Assembly (NCBI GenBank): GCA_964455935.1
Contig: CAYVZU010000153.1
Location: 1 to 8,028 of the forward strand
From: CAYVZU01 sp964455935
Lineage (GTDB): Bacteria; Fibrobacterota; CAYVZU01
DNA: 8,028 nucleotides
Direction: 5' to 3'
In this document: positions 1 to 6,453 of the stretch, in pieces
Layout: each line of letters opens with the position of its first letter
Position numbering within the stretch: position 1 is the stretch's first letter
Program-made: the position numbers and the translations under genes
The notes under the pieces: generated by a model
The model's database searches: none
The model's input: the letters and a program-made list of their open reading frames with translations, nothing else
Told to the model about the DNA's origin: nothing

Positions 1-770
1 CCCCAGGGAGTAGCCATGCCGTAGACATCCTGGGAACCGGGGCGAGCCACTTCGCCAAACAGATACACGCGTACCGAGCGCAACCGGCCCATGGTGACAT
101 CGATGAAGGTGGTTGCATTGTTGGCGCCCAAGCGCAGTGTTGAATAAATCTTCGACAGCCGGCGCGTAAGCTGGCCCTTAAATTCCGAAAGAGACAGACC
201 ATTGACCGGCAACACGCCAAGATCGGGCACATTCACACGGCCTTCACGGTCCACGACAAGCGAGTAGTTCAGTTCGCGGTCTCCCCAAATGCTGACCAAA
301 ATCTCATCACCCGGGCCCAGAATGTAGTCCGGAGGCACAGGCCCCTGCGGCCCCTGGCCAAAAGCCTGGCGGCCCTCGTCTTTCCTCTCAAAGAACTCAA
401 ACCCGAAAGGCTTGAGGCCTGGCTTGGCCGTATCGGGTGGAAACGCCATCATTCGTTGCAGAGAGTCGACTTGACGGATCAAGCTGTCACGCACCTGCAC
501 CGCGCCAAGAAGCTCCTTTTTACGGACTGTCGCGGTGTCGACCGATATGGACTCGGAACTGGTTTCGGCCGGGCCGTACATCATTTCCCGCAAATAACGA
601 TTGCGGTCATCATTGCGCTTCTCGTTGTTTTCCGGCGAGTTTCGCATTAGCTCCATAAGACGCAAAGAATCCGAACGCGAAAGGCCGGTGGGATTGGCCG
701 GACTTTGGCCATATGCGGACACCCAAATGGAAATGGCCGCCATGAGGGTCCTGCAAAGCTTCAAACGCAT
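1..770 (-). CDS. Wza/SLBB-type polysaccharide export protein, N-terminal part (runs off left edge)
   Basis: Outer-membrane or periplasmic polysaccharide export protein of the Wza/OPX family, which forms the exit channel for capsule or exopolysaccharide. About 256 residues are visible before the edge. A basic-hydrophobic signal peptide (MRLKLCRTLMAAISIWVSAYG) is followed by a polar, charged linker rich in Asp, Glu and Arg (about 25-145). Then comes the family hallmark DYILGPGDEILVSIWG (about 148-163), opening the polysaccharide-export domain, with DREGRVNVPDLG just after. VYLFGEVARPGSQDV (about 236-249) begins the first SLBB domain. I chose the ATG at 770 because AAGGA lies 5 nt ahead; an ATG at 776 is in frame but has AAGG directly against it. 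The 120-residue linker before the export domain is longer than in E. coli Wza and no lipobox cysteine follows the signal, so this is a long SLBB variant rather than a classic lipoprotein. It lies 13-19 nt downstream of a small ORF and is probably cotranscribed with it. Confidence 0.9.
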   Translation of the reverse strand, partial: MRLKLCRTLMAAISIWVSAYGQSPANPTGLSRSDSLRLMELMRNSPENNEKRNDDRNRYLREMMYGPAETSSESISVDTATVRKKELLGAVQVRDSLIRQVDSLQRMMAFPPDTAKPGLKPFGFEFFERKDEGRQAFGQGPQGPVPPDYILGPGDEILVSIWGDRELNYSLVVDREGRVNVPDLGVLPVNGLSLSEFKGQLTRRLSKIYSTLRLGANNATTFIDVTMGRLRSVRVYLFGEVARPGSQDVYGMATPW

Positions 771-789
771 TGGCATCCTTGGAATATGA

Positions 790-942
790 TTACCGATGAG
801 CGGCTTTTTTGAGCTGGTCGAGAATTTCTTTGAGAAGATGTATAATCTGTTCATTCTGGTGAAATGTGGTCTCGGAATAATCGATCACCAATCTCTTATA
901 TCGGTCTCCGCGACGACGATTTGAAGCACTTTTTTCCGACAT
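790..942 (-). CDS. Small 50-residue hypothetical protein directly upstream of the export gene
   Basis: A complete 50-codon frame, ATG to TAA. Its N-terminal half is very basic (MSEKSASNRRRGDRYKRLV). Its C-terminal half is a predicted amphipathic helix (EQIIHLLKEILDQLKKAAHR). It has a good ribosome binding site: AAAGGGA (minus strand, 949-955) ends 6 nt before the ATG. Its stop is only 13-19 nt from the export-protein start, so the two are likely cotranscribed and possibly coupled. There is no signal peptide or membrane segment, so a cytoplasmic product is expected. I do not recognise a family. The helix pattern would suit a small dimer or a partner-binding peptide, and the basic head could touch nucleic acid or phospholipid; both are inference. 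It could also be a translated leader that tunes the export gene. Ribosome site, spacing and codon-like composition favour a real gene. Confidence 0.55.
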   Translation of the reverse strand: MSEKSASNRRRGDRYKRLVIDYSETTFHQNEQIIHLLKEILDQLKKAAHR

Positions 943-1153
943 GGTCAATCCCTTTCCCGTTTGACTTCAGGCAAGCTACGGATCGCAGGCTTCAAGCGGT
1001 TCCCCGCCAGACGTCTATGCTCAGGAACTTCATTTTCAATCAGTTACTATAATCTTAAGTCATAAAAATAGTTTGCGAGCTCAAGCCGCGGCAAGGGATG
1101 ACTCCAAATCGGATATTCCTGGATCTGTATCCTGCGGCTTGTATCCTGCGCCA
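943..1153. other. Gap between transferase fusion and small ORF
   Basis: About 210 bp without a convincing gene. Reading the minus strand, an AT-rich tract (about 1034-1072) includes TATAGT as a possible -10 box, but I find no good -35 at the right distance, so an internal promoter is only a possibility. An 11-nt direct repeat lies close to the fusion gene's stop codon. There is no clear hairpin with a T-tract, so I cannot say that transcription ends here; readthrough into the small ORF and export gene is plausible. Confidence 0.4.
1126..1150. repeat. Two direct copies of an 11-nt sequence, 14-bp period
   Basis: TGTATCCTGCG occurs at 1126-1136 and again at 1140-1150, separated by 3 nt, immediately downstream of the stop codon of the minus-strand fusion gene. 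It is too short and isolated to assign a function; it may be a small tandem duplication or paired binding sites. Confidence 0.5.
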
Positions 1154-2947
1154 CTACAATCTGATCAAACTGATCTCGTGACGGAATATGGGGATTGCGC
1201 CCGCAACACTTCTGAGCCGGTCAATCTTTTCGGGGGGGATTTTCGTGCTGGAGACAAAGATTTCATCGACCTTCTGCCGAAGAAGGATCTTCTCGATTTC
1301 ATGCAGTGTACCCAAGACCGGGACGCCATAAATGGAGTTCACCTGATGTCCCGAATCATCGTCAATGAACCCGATCACCCTGCGATGCCCTTCGCCAAGC
1401 CTGGATTTACGGATCAGTCGCATAAGCGATTCTCCGTTGTCCCCGGCCCCGTAGATAAGGACCTTCTTTATGGAATCGATGGTCCGCAGTCCGTAAATCA
1501 GGCTGTCAAAGAGCCGATACGAGCTTCTTGTCGATACCAGAAACAGAATCATTACAAGCGTATTAACAAGGAAAACTCCGCGGGAGAAGTTCATAAAGCG
1601 AAACGTGAACGCCAAAAAAAAGATTGAAGTAATGCTTCCCAGGATCGCCCCTTTCCAGATATTCACCACATCGGGCAAGCCGATGTACTTCCAAGTTCCG
1701 CGATATACCCCAAAGATCATGAGAAACAGAAGAACCGAGGGGACAGTCACGAAAAGCGAAAACAGAAAATTCTGCAACTGCCCGGCACTCCCAAGATCTT
1801 TGAAGCGCAAAAGGTAGGAGATGTAGTATGCAACGGCAATGCAGGCGATATCGATCAGAACCTGAAGCATGTGACGCTTGTATTTGAACGAGCTATAGTA
1901 CTTCACGGCGTAAAGAGCCTGCTTTTCGTTGGATTCCGGAGCGTTTTCATGCCGCACCAAATACCGGGCAAAAAGAAGGGCAAAAAGAAGGAAAAGCCCG
2001 CCCATGCTTCCGGCAATAAAAAACTCGCGCGTAGCGTACACGTAACACGAGGCGCCCCCGACAAACAACGCCATGCCATAAAGAATAAGCACCGCTCGGC
2101 GCTCGGTAAGCCCGGCCTTGACCAGGCGATGGGATAGATGATCCTTGCCTCCCTGCGAGATCCTGCGACCGCTTGCTTTTCGCGTAATGGCAACGAAGAA
2201 GGTATCCAGAAGAGGGATCAACAAGAGGAGCAGATAAAGAAGATTCCTGGAAAAATTGGCCGACCTGCCCGTGGAAGAGATCACGAACAAAGCCGAAATC
2301 GTGAAGCCAATAAAAAGGCTGCCGCAGTCTCCCATGAAAATCGAAGCCGGATTGAAATTAAAGATAAGGAAACCGCCAATGGCGCCCACCAAGGCCGCGC
2401 AGATAACAACCGCCTGCCAGTCTCCATCGGCGACAAAAAACACCCCTCTTGCCAATAGCACGATAATCGCGACGCCGGCCGAGAGCCCATCCATATTGTC
2501 CAAAAGATTGAATGCATTGGTAACACACAACACAAGAAAGACCGAAATGAGCATATCGATATACAGGTGGCCCGTAAAGGGAATTGCATACCCCGCCATG
2601 GCCAGCAAGCAGGTCGCGACAATCTGGAGAATGAGTTTAGTGGGCGGATTGATCCTGAAGATATCATCAATAAGCCCTACGCCAAACATGAAAGCCCCAA
2701 GCCCCAAAAGAACCCAGAACGCCTGCGAACGCCAGTCCCCCATCAGCCCGAATACAAGCGAAAATGCTGCGAACATGCCGACTCCGCCAAAAATGGGGAT
2801 TGGCTTTTTGTGCCAGCGGTCGGCTGTGGGTTTTCGAAGGATGTCCAGCCGAGGCAGAATTGTCTTAAGGGCAAGCGTAAAGGCAAGGCTTAGGCCCAAC
2901 GCACCCAGTATTGCGAAGATAATCTGCGGAGCATGTCCGCTTAGCAT
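1154..2947 (-). CDS. Polyprenyl-phosphate sugar-1-phosphate transferase fused to FlaA1/CapD-type N-terminal half
   Basis: Predicted inner-membrane protein of 597 residues in two modules. Residues 1 to about 330 are a WecA/TagO/MraY-superfamily transferase, which moves a HexNAc-1-phosphate from a UDP-sugar onto undecaprenyl phosphate, the first lipid-linked step of polymer synthesis. Its motifs are ordered as in the family: HKKPIPIFGG (46-55), LIDD (92-95), NAFNLLDNMDGL (144-155), NPASIFMGDCGS (199-210) and a His box GGKDHLSHR (266-274). Residues about 360-475 add four more membrane segments like those of FlaA1/CapD/WbpM proteins. A Rossmann domain follows, with VLIYGAGDNGE (496-506) and GFIDDD (526-531), and the protein then stops; the dehydratase domain normally next is absent. 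The start is uncertain. The ATG at 2947 lies 11 nt past the upstream stop and opens directly into a membrane helix, but has no clear Shine-Dalgarno; GTG 2968 and TTG 2998 (overlapping the upstream gene) are alternatives. It sits between the epimerase and the export genes. Confidence 0.88.
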   Translation of the reverse strand: MLSGHAPQIIFAILGALGLSLAFTLALKTILPRLDILRKPTADRWHKKPIPIFGGVGMFAAFSLVFGLMGDWRSQAFWVLLGLGAFMFGVGLIDDIFRINPPTKLILQIVATCLLAMAGYAIPFTGHLYIDMLISVFLVLCVTNAFNLLDNMDGLSAGVAIIVLLARGVFFVADGDWQAVVICAALVGAIGGFLIFNFNPASIFMGDCGSLFIGFTISALFVISSTGRSANFSRNLLYLLLLLIPLLDTFFVAITRKASGRRISQGGKDHLSHRLVKAGLTERRAVLILYGMALFVGGASCYVYATREFFIAGSMGGLFLLFALLFARYLVRHENAPESNEKQALYAVKYYSSFKYKRHMLQVLIDIACIAVAYYISYLLRFKDLGSAGQLQNFLFSLFVTVPSVLLFLMIFGVYRGTWKYIGLPDVVNIWKGAILGSITSIFFLAFTFRFMNFSRGVFLVNTLVMILFLVSTRSSYRLFDSLIYGLRTIDSIKKVLIYGAGDNGESLMRLIRKSRLGEGHRRVIGFIDDDSGHQVNSIYGVPVLGTLHEIEKILLRQKVDEIFVSSTKIPPEKIDRLRSVAGAIPIFRHEISLIRL

Positions 2948-2957
2948 AGGATAAAAA

Positions 2958-3956
2958 TTAATTGGCACGTTGGACGGGGTTACGGAAATGCTCGACAATT
3001 TCTATTAGCATATTTTCCAGCGAATACTCGGGAGCGAAGCCAATCGCCTTGCGCAATTTTGCGGTATCCGGCGTCCGTTTCATCATATCTTCAAAGCCGT
3101 CGCCATAGGCCGTTTGATAATCCATGAACCGGATTTCCGACTTGCTACCGGCCAGCTCAACAACCTTCTTGGCAAGGTCCAGAATGCTGATTTCCTCGGT
3201 ACCGCCAATATTGTAGACTTCACCAAACGCCGCGGGGGTGTCCATCAATTTCGTGATCGCGCGAATGACATCCTTAATGAAAGCGAAACAGCGCGTTTGG
3301 TCTCCGGTTCCATAAATATGGATGGGATCGTTCTTGAGCGCGCTCTGAATGAAGTTCGGTACAACCATGCCGTATTCGCCAATTTGCCGCGGGCCGATTG
3401 TATTAAAGAACCGCGCTATCACAACCGGCAGACCAAACTCCTTCATGTAGGCGAAGGCCAGAAATTCGTCCAGCGCTTTCGTGTTCGCGTATGCCCAGCG
3501 ATGGTTTTTTGTGGAACCCATGACACGATAGGATTCTTCGCAAAGCCTGTCGTTGGCGCCGTTGTTCAGAAATTCAAGGTTACGGCCGTAGACTTCGCTT
3601 GTGGAGGCAACCAACACCTTGCGCCGGTATTTGTTGCAAAGCTCAAGGACAACATCAATTCCGCGCACGTTGTCGAGCAGCGTATGAACCGGGTGGTTCA
3701 TGATAAATTTCACACCGACCGGCGCGGCCAGATTGTAGACGTGCTCGTTGACGGCAATCAACTCTTCCATGGTCTTGCGGTTGAGGACCGTGTCGATGAT
3801 CAGCTTGAACCGGGGATTGTCGAAGTGATGGCGCAGATTCTCGATGCGGCCGGTGATAATGTTATCGATCACCGTGACATTGTTTCCCTGCCCGATCAAG
3901 AAATCAACGAGATGCGACCCAATGAAACCAGCGCCGCCTGTAACAAGAATATTCAT
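2958..3956 (-). CDS. NAD-dependent nucleotide-sugar epimerase/dehydratase (extended SDR)
   Basis: Cytoplasmic enzyme of 332 residues in the extended short-chain dehydrogenase/reductase family, acting on a nucleotide-activated sugar; likely makes a precursor for the polymer of this operon. The NAD-binding loop GGAGFIG is at 7-13 and the acidic cofactor-binding residue at D31 (VIDN). The catalytic set is S118/T119 in ASTSEVYG with Y156-x3-K160 (YANTK). RFFNTIGPRQ (182-191), YGMVVPNF and the QTRCFAFIKDV stretch (220-230) match the substrate-binding half of UDP-glucuronate decarboxylase, UDP-glucose 4-epimerase and related enzymes, so the exact reaction cannot be fixed. The start at 3956 is set by the family N-terminus (MNILVTGG) and by GGAAGGA, 8 nt upstream; the frame stays open to 4076 but that extension does not look like protein. 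It is the first gene of the leftward operon, and its stop is 11 nt from the preferred start of the transferase fusion. Confidence 0.88.
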   Translation of the reverse strand: MNILVTGGAGFIGSHLVDFLIGQGNNVTVIDNIITGRIENLRHHFDNPRFKLIIDTVLNRKTMEELIAVNEHVYNLAAPVGVKFIMNHPVHTLLDNVRGIDVVLELCNKYRRKVLVASTSEVYGRNLEFLNNGANDRLCEESYRVMGSTKNHRWAYANTKALDEFLAFAYMKEFGLPVVIARFFNTIGPRQIGEYGMVVPNFIQSALKNDPIHIYGTGDQTRCFAFIKDVIRAITKLMDTPAAFGEVYNIGGTEEISILDLAKKVVELAGSKSEIRFMDYQTAYGDGFEDMMKRTPDTAKLRKAIGFAPEYSLENMLIEIVEHFRNPVQRAN

Positions 3957-4129
3957 TTCGCGGATCCTTCCATGTTCCCTGGTATTCCGAGCATGTTTGC
4001 CATCCCAAACGTCATCCTTCATCCCTTTGGGGGAGAAGCAACAAGTCCTTTTGGGGTAGATAACCCGACATCTCAAAAAGAGTTAGAGGCAAGATAGGAT
4101 TTTCTGGTTGGGAGGCGCAAGAATTCATC

Positions 4130-4189
4130 AAAAAAAAACGGACATATCGCCCGTCCTCCGTAGCACTGCGGAGGGTGGATGCTATGTCC
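4130..4189 (-). terminator. Intrinsic terminator of the Wzi-family gene
   Basis: On the minus strand a long hairpin is followed by nine Ts (nine As at 4130-4138 on plus). The outer stem pairs 4140-4146 (GGACATA) with 4183-4189 (TATGTCC). The inner stem pairs CCTCCG (4155-4160) with CGGAGG (4169-4174), with an imperfect bulged middle. It lies about 90 nt past the stop of the gene at 4280-5782 and before the epimerase. It therefore separates the Wzi unit from the leftward operon, which should need its own promoter between 3957 and 4130. I could not pick a convincing one there. Confidence 0.8.
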
Positions 4190-4212
4190 CCACACACAGG
4201 AGTTCAGAATCC

Positions 4213-4275
4213 AATGCGTCAATGTCCGTTCCGGGTCATGGTCGTTGTAGGGACGCAGCGTGCTGCGTCCGCATT
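4213..4275. repeat. Palindromic element, possible REP-like dispersed repeat
   Basis: GGACGCAGC (4251-4259) and GCTGCGTCC (4262-4270) form a perfect 9-bp stem with a 2-nt loop, preceded by GTAG. An outer pair AATGCG (4213-4218) and CGCATT (4270-4275) could enclose it in a second, competing fold. AACGGACAT (4137-4145) is also repeated inverted at 4222-4230, linking it to the terminator hairpin. It lies 10 nt beyond the Wzi stop codon, without a T-tract of its own. Short GC palindromes preceded by GTAG in such 3' positions are typical of dispersed extragenic repeats; copy number in the genome cannot be seen here. Confidence 0.5.
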
Positions 4276-4279
4276 CCAA

Positions 4280-5782
4280 TCACAATTCAAATTGCAGGAG
4301 GGTCTGAAAGACAAATGTATTTTTCGAATCTCCGGATGGGCCCCACTGGGTCTGATTGCCACCCATCACAAACACCTTCAGGCAATCGCGGAATTCCTGT
4401 TCCCAGGAAAGCAGTGTTCCCATTGTCTTCTCGACCGAGCCCGAGAGATATGGCACGTTCTCGCCACTGCCCTGGGTGGCACTGTCCCAATAAACAGGCA
4501 TCCCCTTCTCTCCTTGGCGGAGGAGCTGCCACGAAAGCCGGAGTTTTTTCACCGAACTCATTCGCTTTTCGGCATGGGCGTACCAATGATCCGCATCCGG
4601 ACCGGTCCAATATCCGGCAAGCCGGTTTGCCCATATGTGCCAGTTCTTGGAGTAGGCGTAGTGAGTGAATGTGTATGCGCGCACATACGTGTACTCGCCC
4701 CGAAAATCCAAGTCCTTTCCTCTGCCCCACCCCGGCGAGACTATGCCAAGTTGATAGCCAAGCCGGGTCGGGTTTCCCTCCTCGAACATGGTGATGTCAT
4801 CGTTCATGATTTCGCCATAGACCGCCAGACCGTCTCGCACTTTGACCCACAGCTCGATTGACGCCAGCAGATTGGAAGCCAGTTCCGAACCCGAGCTGGT
4901 CAGGTAGTAAACCTGCAGTGGATTGAAGTATCGATTAAACTCCCTCTGGCCGTTGAGATTCACGACTTCGTTCGCAGTCAGCCGGAAGCGGTTCTTGAAC
5001 GTCCACTCGACCCGATGCCCGGCGCAGTAGCGTTCGCCCTGAGCAAAGTCGGTGGAATCAGGAATTTTGTCGGGGAAAAAGGATTCGTGATAATCCGGTG
5101 CGCCAAAGAAAGCGGAAAGAGACAAGCTATTGCCGATCTTCTTGTTCAAATGGTAGAACAGGTTCACCGGCCCGGCATTGCCCGAAAGGATCAGCCCCCC
5201 GCCAAATCCCTGGCCCCACCGTAACATCCTCCGGCCAAGCCCAACATTCAGAATATTCGACCGGAAGTCCAGGTAGGCAATCGACTGACGGGCATCGAAT
5301 CGGTCTTGCCCGGCCACGTGGTCGTATGTGTATGACGAAAGATTCGTCTCGGCCCCGCGCCTGGAAAGAAACGGTGATGCGTTGAGTGCCTCGCGATTCT
5401 CAATTCGACGATAGAGGAACCCATTCACATAAGCTGATAGCCGGTGGCCGTAACGATAGATAATCGAATGTCCCGCCTCAACCGGTATCACCGCATCCGA
5501 GCCTTTGGCATATCCTGCACCTGTGAATACGAACGGCCGCCACTCCAGCCGGTGCCGTGCAATCAAGTAGCCGATTCGTCCTTTGGAGGTATCCAGGCCC
5601 AAATTGTCTTCGGTCCATGTTCCGGCCCGGATTGAATCCTGCCCCAGCACTTCCGCCCTTTCGGCTTCTTGGAATACGCCGCTTCGCTCGTGCGTCCACG
5701 CCCAATGATTAACGGACGGCCCGCACCAGGCCGAGGCAATAAGGGCAAACGAAAAAAGAACTGCGGCAACTCGGGTATTCAT
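4280..5782 (-). CDS. Wzi-family capsule assembly outer-membrane protein
   Basis: Predicted outer-membrane beta-barrel of 500 residues, close to the 479 of E. coli Wzi, the lectin-like protein that holds or organises capsule polymer at the cell surface. A signal peptide covers about residues 1-20 (MNTRVAAVLFSFALIASAWC). The cysteine there has Trp before it, so it is not a good lipobox. The mature part alternates short amphipathic strands rich in Tyr and Trp with polar turns. The family signature is seen at about 181-205, GLGRRMLRWGQGFGGG then LILSGNAGPV. The C-terminus (LLQFEL) resembles an outer-membrane insertion signal, though the last residue is Leu, not Phe. It has a candidate promoter and a strong terminator of its own, so it is probably a single-gene unit facing the same way as the polysaccharide operon. 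The start at 5782 gives an ideal signal peptide but has no clear Shine-Dalgarno. Confidence 0.82.
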   Translation of the reverse strand: MNTRVAAVLFSFALIASAWCGPSVNHWAWTHERSGVFQEAERAEVLGQDSIRAGTWTEDNLGLDTSKGRIGYLIARHRLEWRPFVFTGAGYAKGSDAVIPVEAGHSIIYRYGHRLSAYVNGFLYRRIENREALNASPFLSRRGAETNLSSYTYDHVAGQDRFDARQSIAYLDFRSNILNVGLGRRMLRWGQGFGGGLILSGNAGPVNLFYHLNKKIGNSLSLSAFFGAPDYHESFFPDKIPDSTDFAQGERYCAGHRVEWTFKNRFRLTANEVVNLNGQREFNRYFNPLQVYYLTSSGSELASNLLASIELWVKVRDGLAVYGEIMNDDITMFEEGNPTRLGYQLGIVSPGWGRGKDLDFRGEYTYVRAYTFTHYAYSKNWHIWANRLAGYWTGPDADHWYAHAEKRMSSVKKLRLSWQLLRQGEKGMPVYWDSATQGSGENVPYLSGSVEKTMGTLLSWEQEFRDCLKVFVMGGNQTQWGPSGDSKNTFVFQTLLQFEL

Positions 5783-6128
5783 GGTGGTACCATAATTACA
5801 GATAATTTGTGGCGCCCGATCAAGAAATTACGGAACCACAAGGGCACCCTCCTCCGGCCGCATGGAGCTGCATGAACTTACTTCGGCAGGCAGGGAAATC
5901 GGGCCTACTGCTTTGGCCTTGAAGGAGGCCTTGGAACTGCGCGGAATTCTTAACGCGACCACCAGCGAGGATACCACGTGAAAGCATCTCCGGCCACCTT
6001 TTCCGGATCGTTCTAAACCGTTAACCGTCAACTTGCTTTTTCATCCACGCTCGCGCTTGATGCTTTACAGTCAACGTCTAACCTTTTAACGTTTTTTCTA
6101 TTGGCGTTCAACCTTCCAACGTCTAACG
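5783..6128. other. Gap with no intact gene; contains a 39-codon orphan frame
   Basis: Apart from the promoter just described, the only protein-like content is a plus-strand frame at 5862-5981 (ATG to TGA, 39 residues, MELHELTSAGREIGPTALAL then KEALELRGILNATT). It has a natural-looking residue mix and helical pattern but no ribosome binding site. The ELTSAGRE stretch recalls the end of a winged-helix regulator (LTxxGRE), so it may be a gene remnant; this is a weak resemblance. Positions 5982-6017 show nothing, and degenerate short repeats begin at 6018. Confidence 0.3.
5795..5823 (-). promoter_or_regulatory. Candidate promoter of the Wzi-family gene
   Basis: On the minus strand, TTGATC (5818-5823) and TGTAAT (5795-5800) match the sigma-70 -35 (4 of 6) and -10 (5 of 6) boxes with a 17-bp spacer. 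Transcription would begin near 5788, leaving only about six nucleotides before the ATG at 5782. That fits the lack of a Shine-Dalgarno site. Confidence 0.4.
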
Positions 6129-6140
6129 TCATAACGTTCC
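6018..6140. repeat. Field of degenerate 7-8 bp direct repeats, left copy
   Basis: Units of the form C(G/C)T(T/C)..AA follow one another. They are CCGTTAA and CCGTCAA at 6018-6031; after a break, CGTCTAA, CCTTTTAA, then (after an irregular stretch) CGTTCAA, CCTTCCAA, CGTCTAA, CGTCATAA and CGTTCCC up to about 6140. A related run lies at 7608-7645. Against that run, this copy carries about 14 extra bases, equal to two units, between CCTTCCAACGT and TCCCG. This suggests unit gain or loss by slippage. There is no spacer structure and no CRISPR character. Confidence 0.6.
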
Positions 6141-6345
6141 CGAATACAGCCTATTCATATTTTCGAGCAGCGCCTCGACGGAAAAGCCCTTTGCGGTTTC
6201 CCGCGCGGCCGCACGAACTGCCTGCTTGCGCGATTCCGGAAGCGCATGGTACTACCTGAACTTGTCTGCAAAGTCGATCGGGTCCTGCTTTTCAACCAGG
6301 AAGCCCTTTCGTCGTCGCGAATCAGGTCCGCCCCGCCTTTTCGCC
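6129..6345 (-). pseudogene. Decayed 3' fragment of a GT4-type glycosyltransferase (copy A)
   Basis: The minus strand encodes the last part of a GT-B glycosyltransferase (family 4 type), broken in several places. Readable pieces are GGADLIRDDE, then after a frame change KGFLVEKQDPIDFADKF, then a TAG stop at 6252-6254, then HALPESRKQAVRAAARE and GFSVEALLENMNRLYSGTL ending at TGA 6129-6131. By comparison with the copy at 7626-7913 there is one missing base near 6310-6320, about three missing bases near 6335, and a CAG-to-TAG nonsense change. The donor-sugar-binding and N-terminal halves are gone. It cannot be a working enzyme. Confidence 0.75.
6133..6249. repeat. 117-bp direct repeat, left copy
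   Basis: Matches 7636-7752 at a constant offset of 1503 bp with 112 of 117 positions identical; the first 77 positions are perfect. Differences are at 6210, 6225, 6232, 6233 and 6240. It contains the last codons of the glycosyltransferase fragment. Beyond 6249 the match falls sharply to about 70 percent. Confidence 0.9.
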
Positions 6346-6411
6346 TTCTCTTCAGCAGCTGCCATAGCCTGACTTGCCGGGTGGACTGCCGACCGACAGA
6401 TGTTTTGCAAT

Positions 6412-6430
6412 TTAGATATTGAATATCTAA
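6412..6430. promoter_or_regulatory. Perfect 19-bp palindrome, probable operator of the ATPase gene
   Basis: TTAGATATT-G-AATATCTAA has 9-bp arms around a central G, and extends to 6409-6433 with one mismatch. It covers the predicted -35 box of the ATPase promoter. A dimeric repressor bound here would block RNA polymerase. Whether the regulator is the ATPase itself or another protein is unknown. Confidence 0.6.
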
Positions 6431-6447
6431 TTTTCATACACTATATT
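6419..6447 (+). promoter_or_regulatory. Candidate promoter of the ATPase gene, predicting a leaderless mRNA
   Basis: TTGAAT (6419-6424) and TATATT (6442-6447) match sigma-70 -35 (4 of 6) and -10 (5 of 6) boxes with a 17-bp spacer. Counting seven bases past the -10 box puts the transcript start at or next to the A of the ATG at 6454. No Shine-Dalgarno precedes that ATG, which agrees with leaderless translation. Confidence 0.5.
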
Positions 6448-6453
6448 AGTGAC

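Noticed and set aside
437..658. Plus-strand frames opposite the export gene
   Set aside because: The minus strand has a signal peptide and the DYILGPGDE hallmark; the plus frames are shadows.
2256..2954. A 232-codon plus-strand open frame opposite the transferase fusion
   Set aside because: It is rich in Pro, Lys, Ser and Ala as expected from the reverse complement of membrane-protein codons; the minus strand carries all family motifs.
3957..4076. N-terminal extension of the epimerase to the ATG at 4076
   Set aside because: The added 40 residues do not resemble protein, and a Shine-Dalgarno site plus the family N-terminus point to 3956.
3114..4097. A 327-codon plus-strand open frame opposite the epimerase
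   Set aside because: It is antisense to a gene with a full set of SDR motifs, and its translation shows no recognisable domain.
4175..4861. Plus-strand frame overlapping the terminator and the Wzi gene 3' end
   Set aside because: It reads through a terminator hairpin and antisense to a barrel protein with a signal peptide; no domain is visible.
5828..6031. Minus-strand 67-codon frame upstream of the Wzi gene
   Set aside because: No ribosome site, low-complexity Ser/Val/Lys content, and it crosses the candidate Wzi promoter region; no similarity recognised.
6018..6140. CRISPR array
   Set aside because: Units are 7-8 bp, degenerate and contiguous, with no unique spacers and no cas genes.
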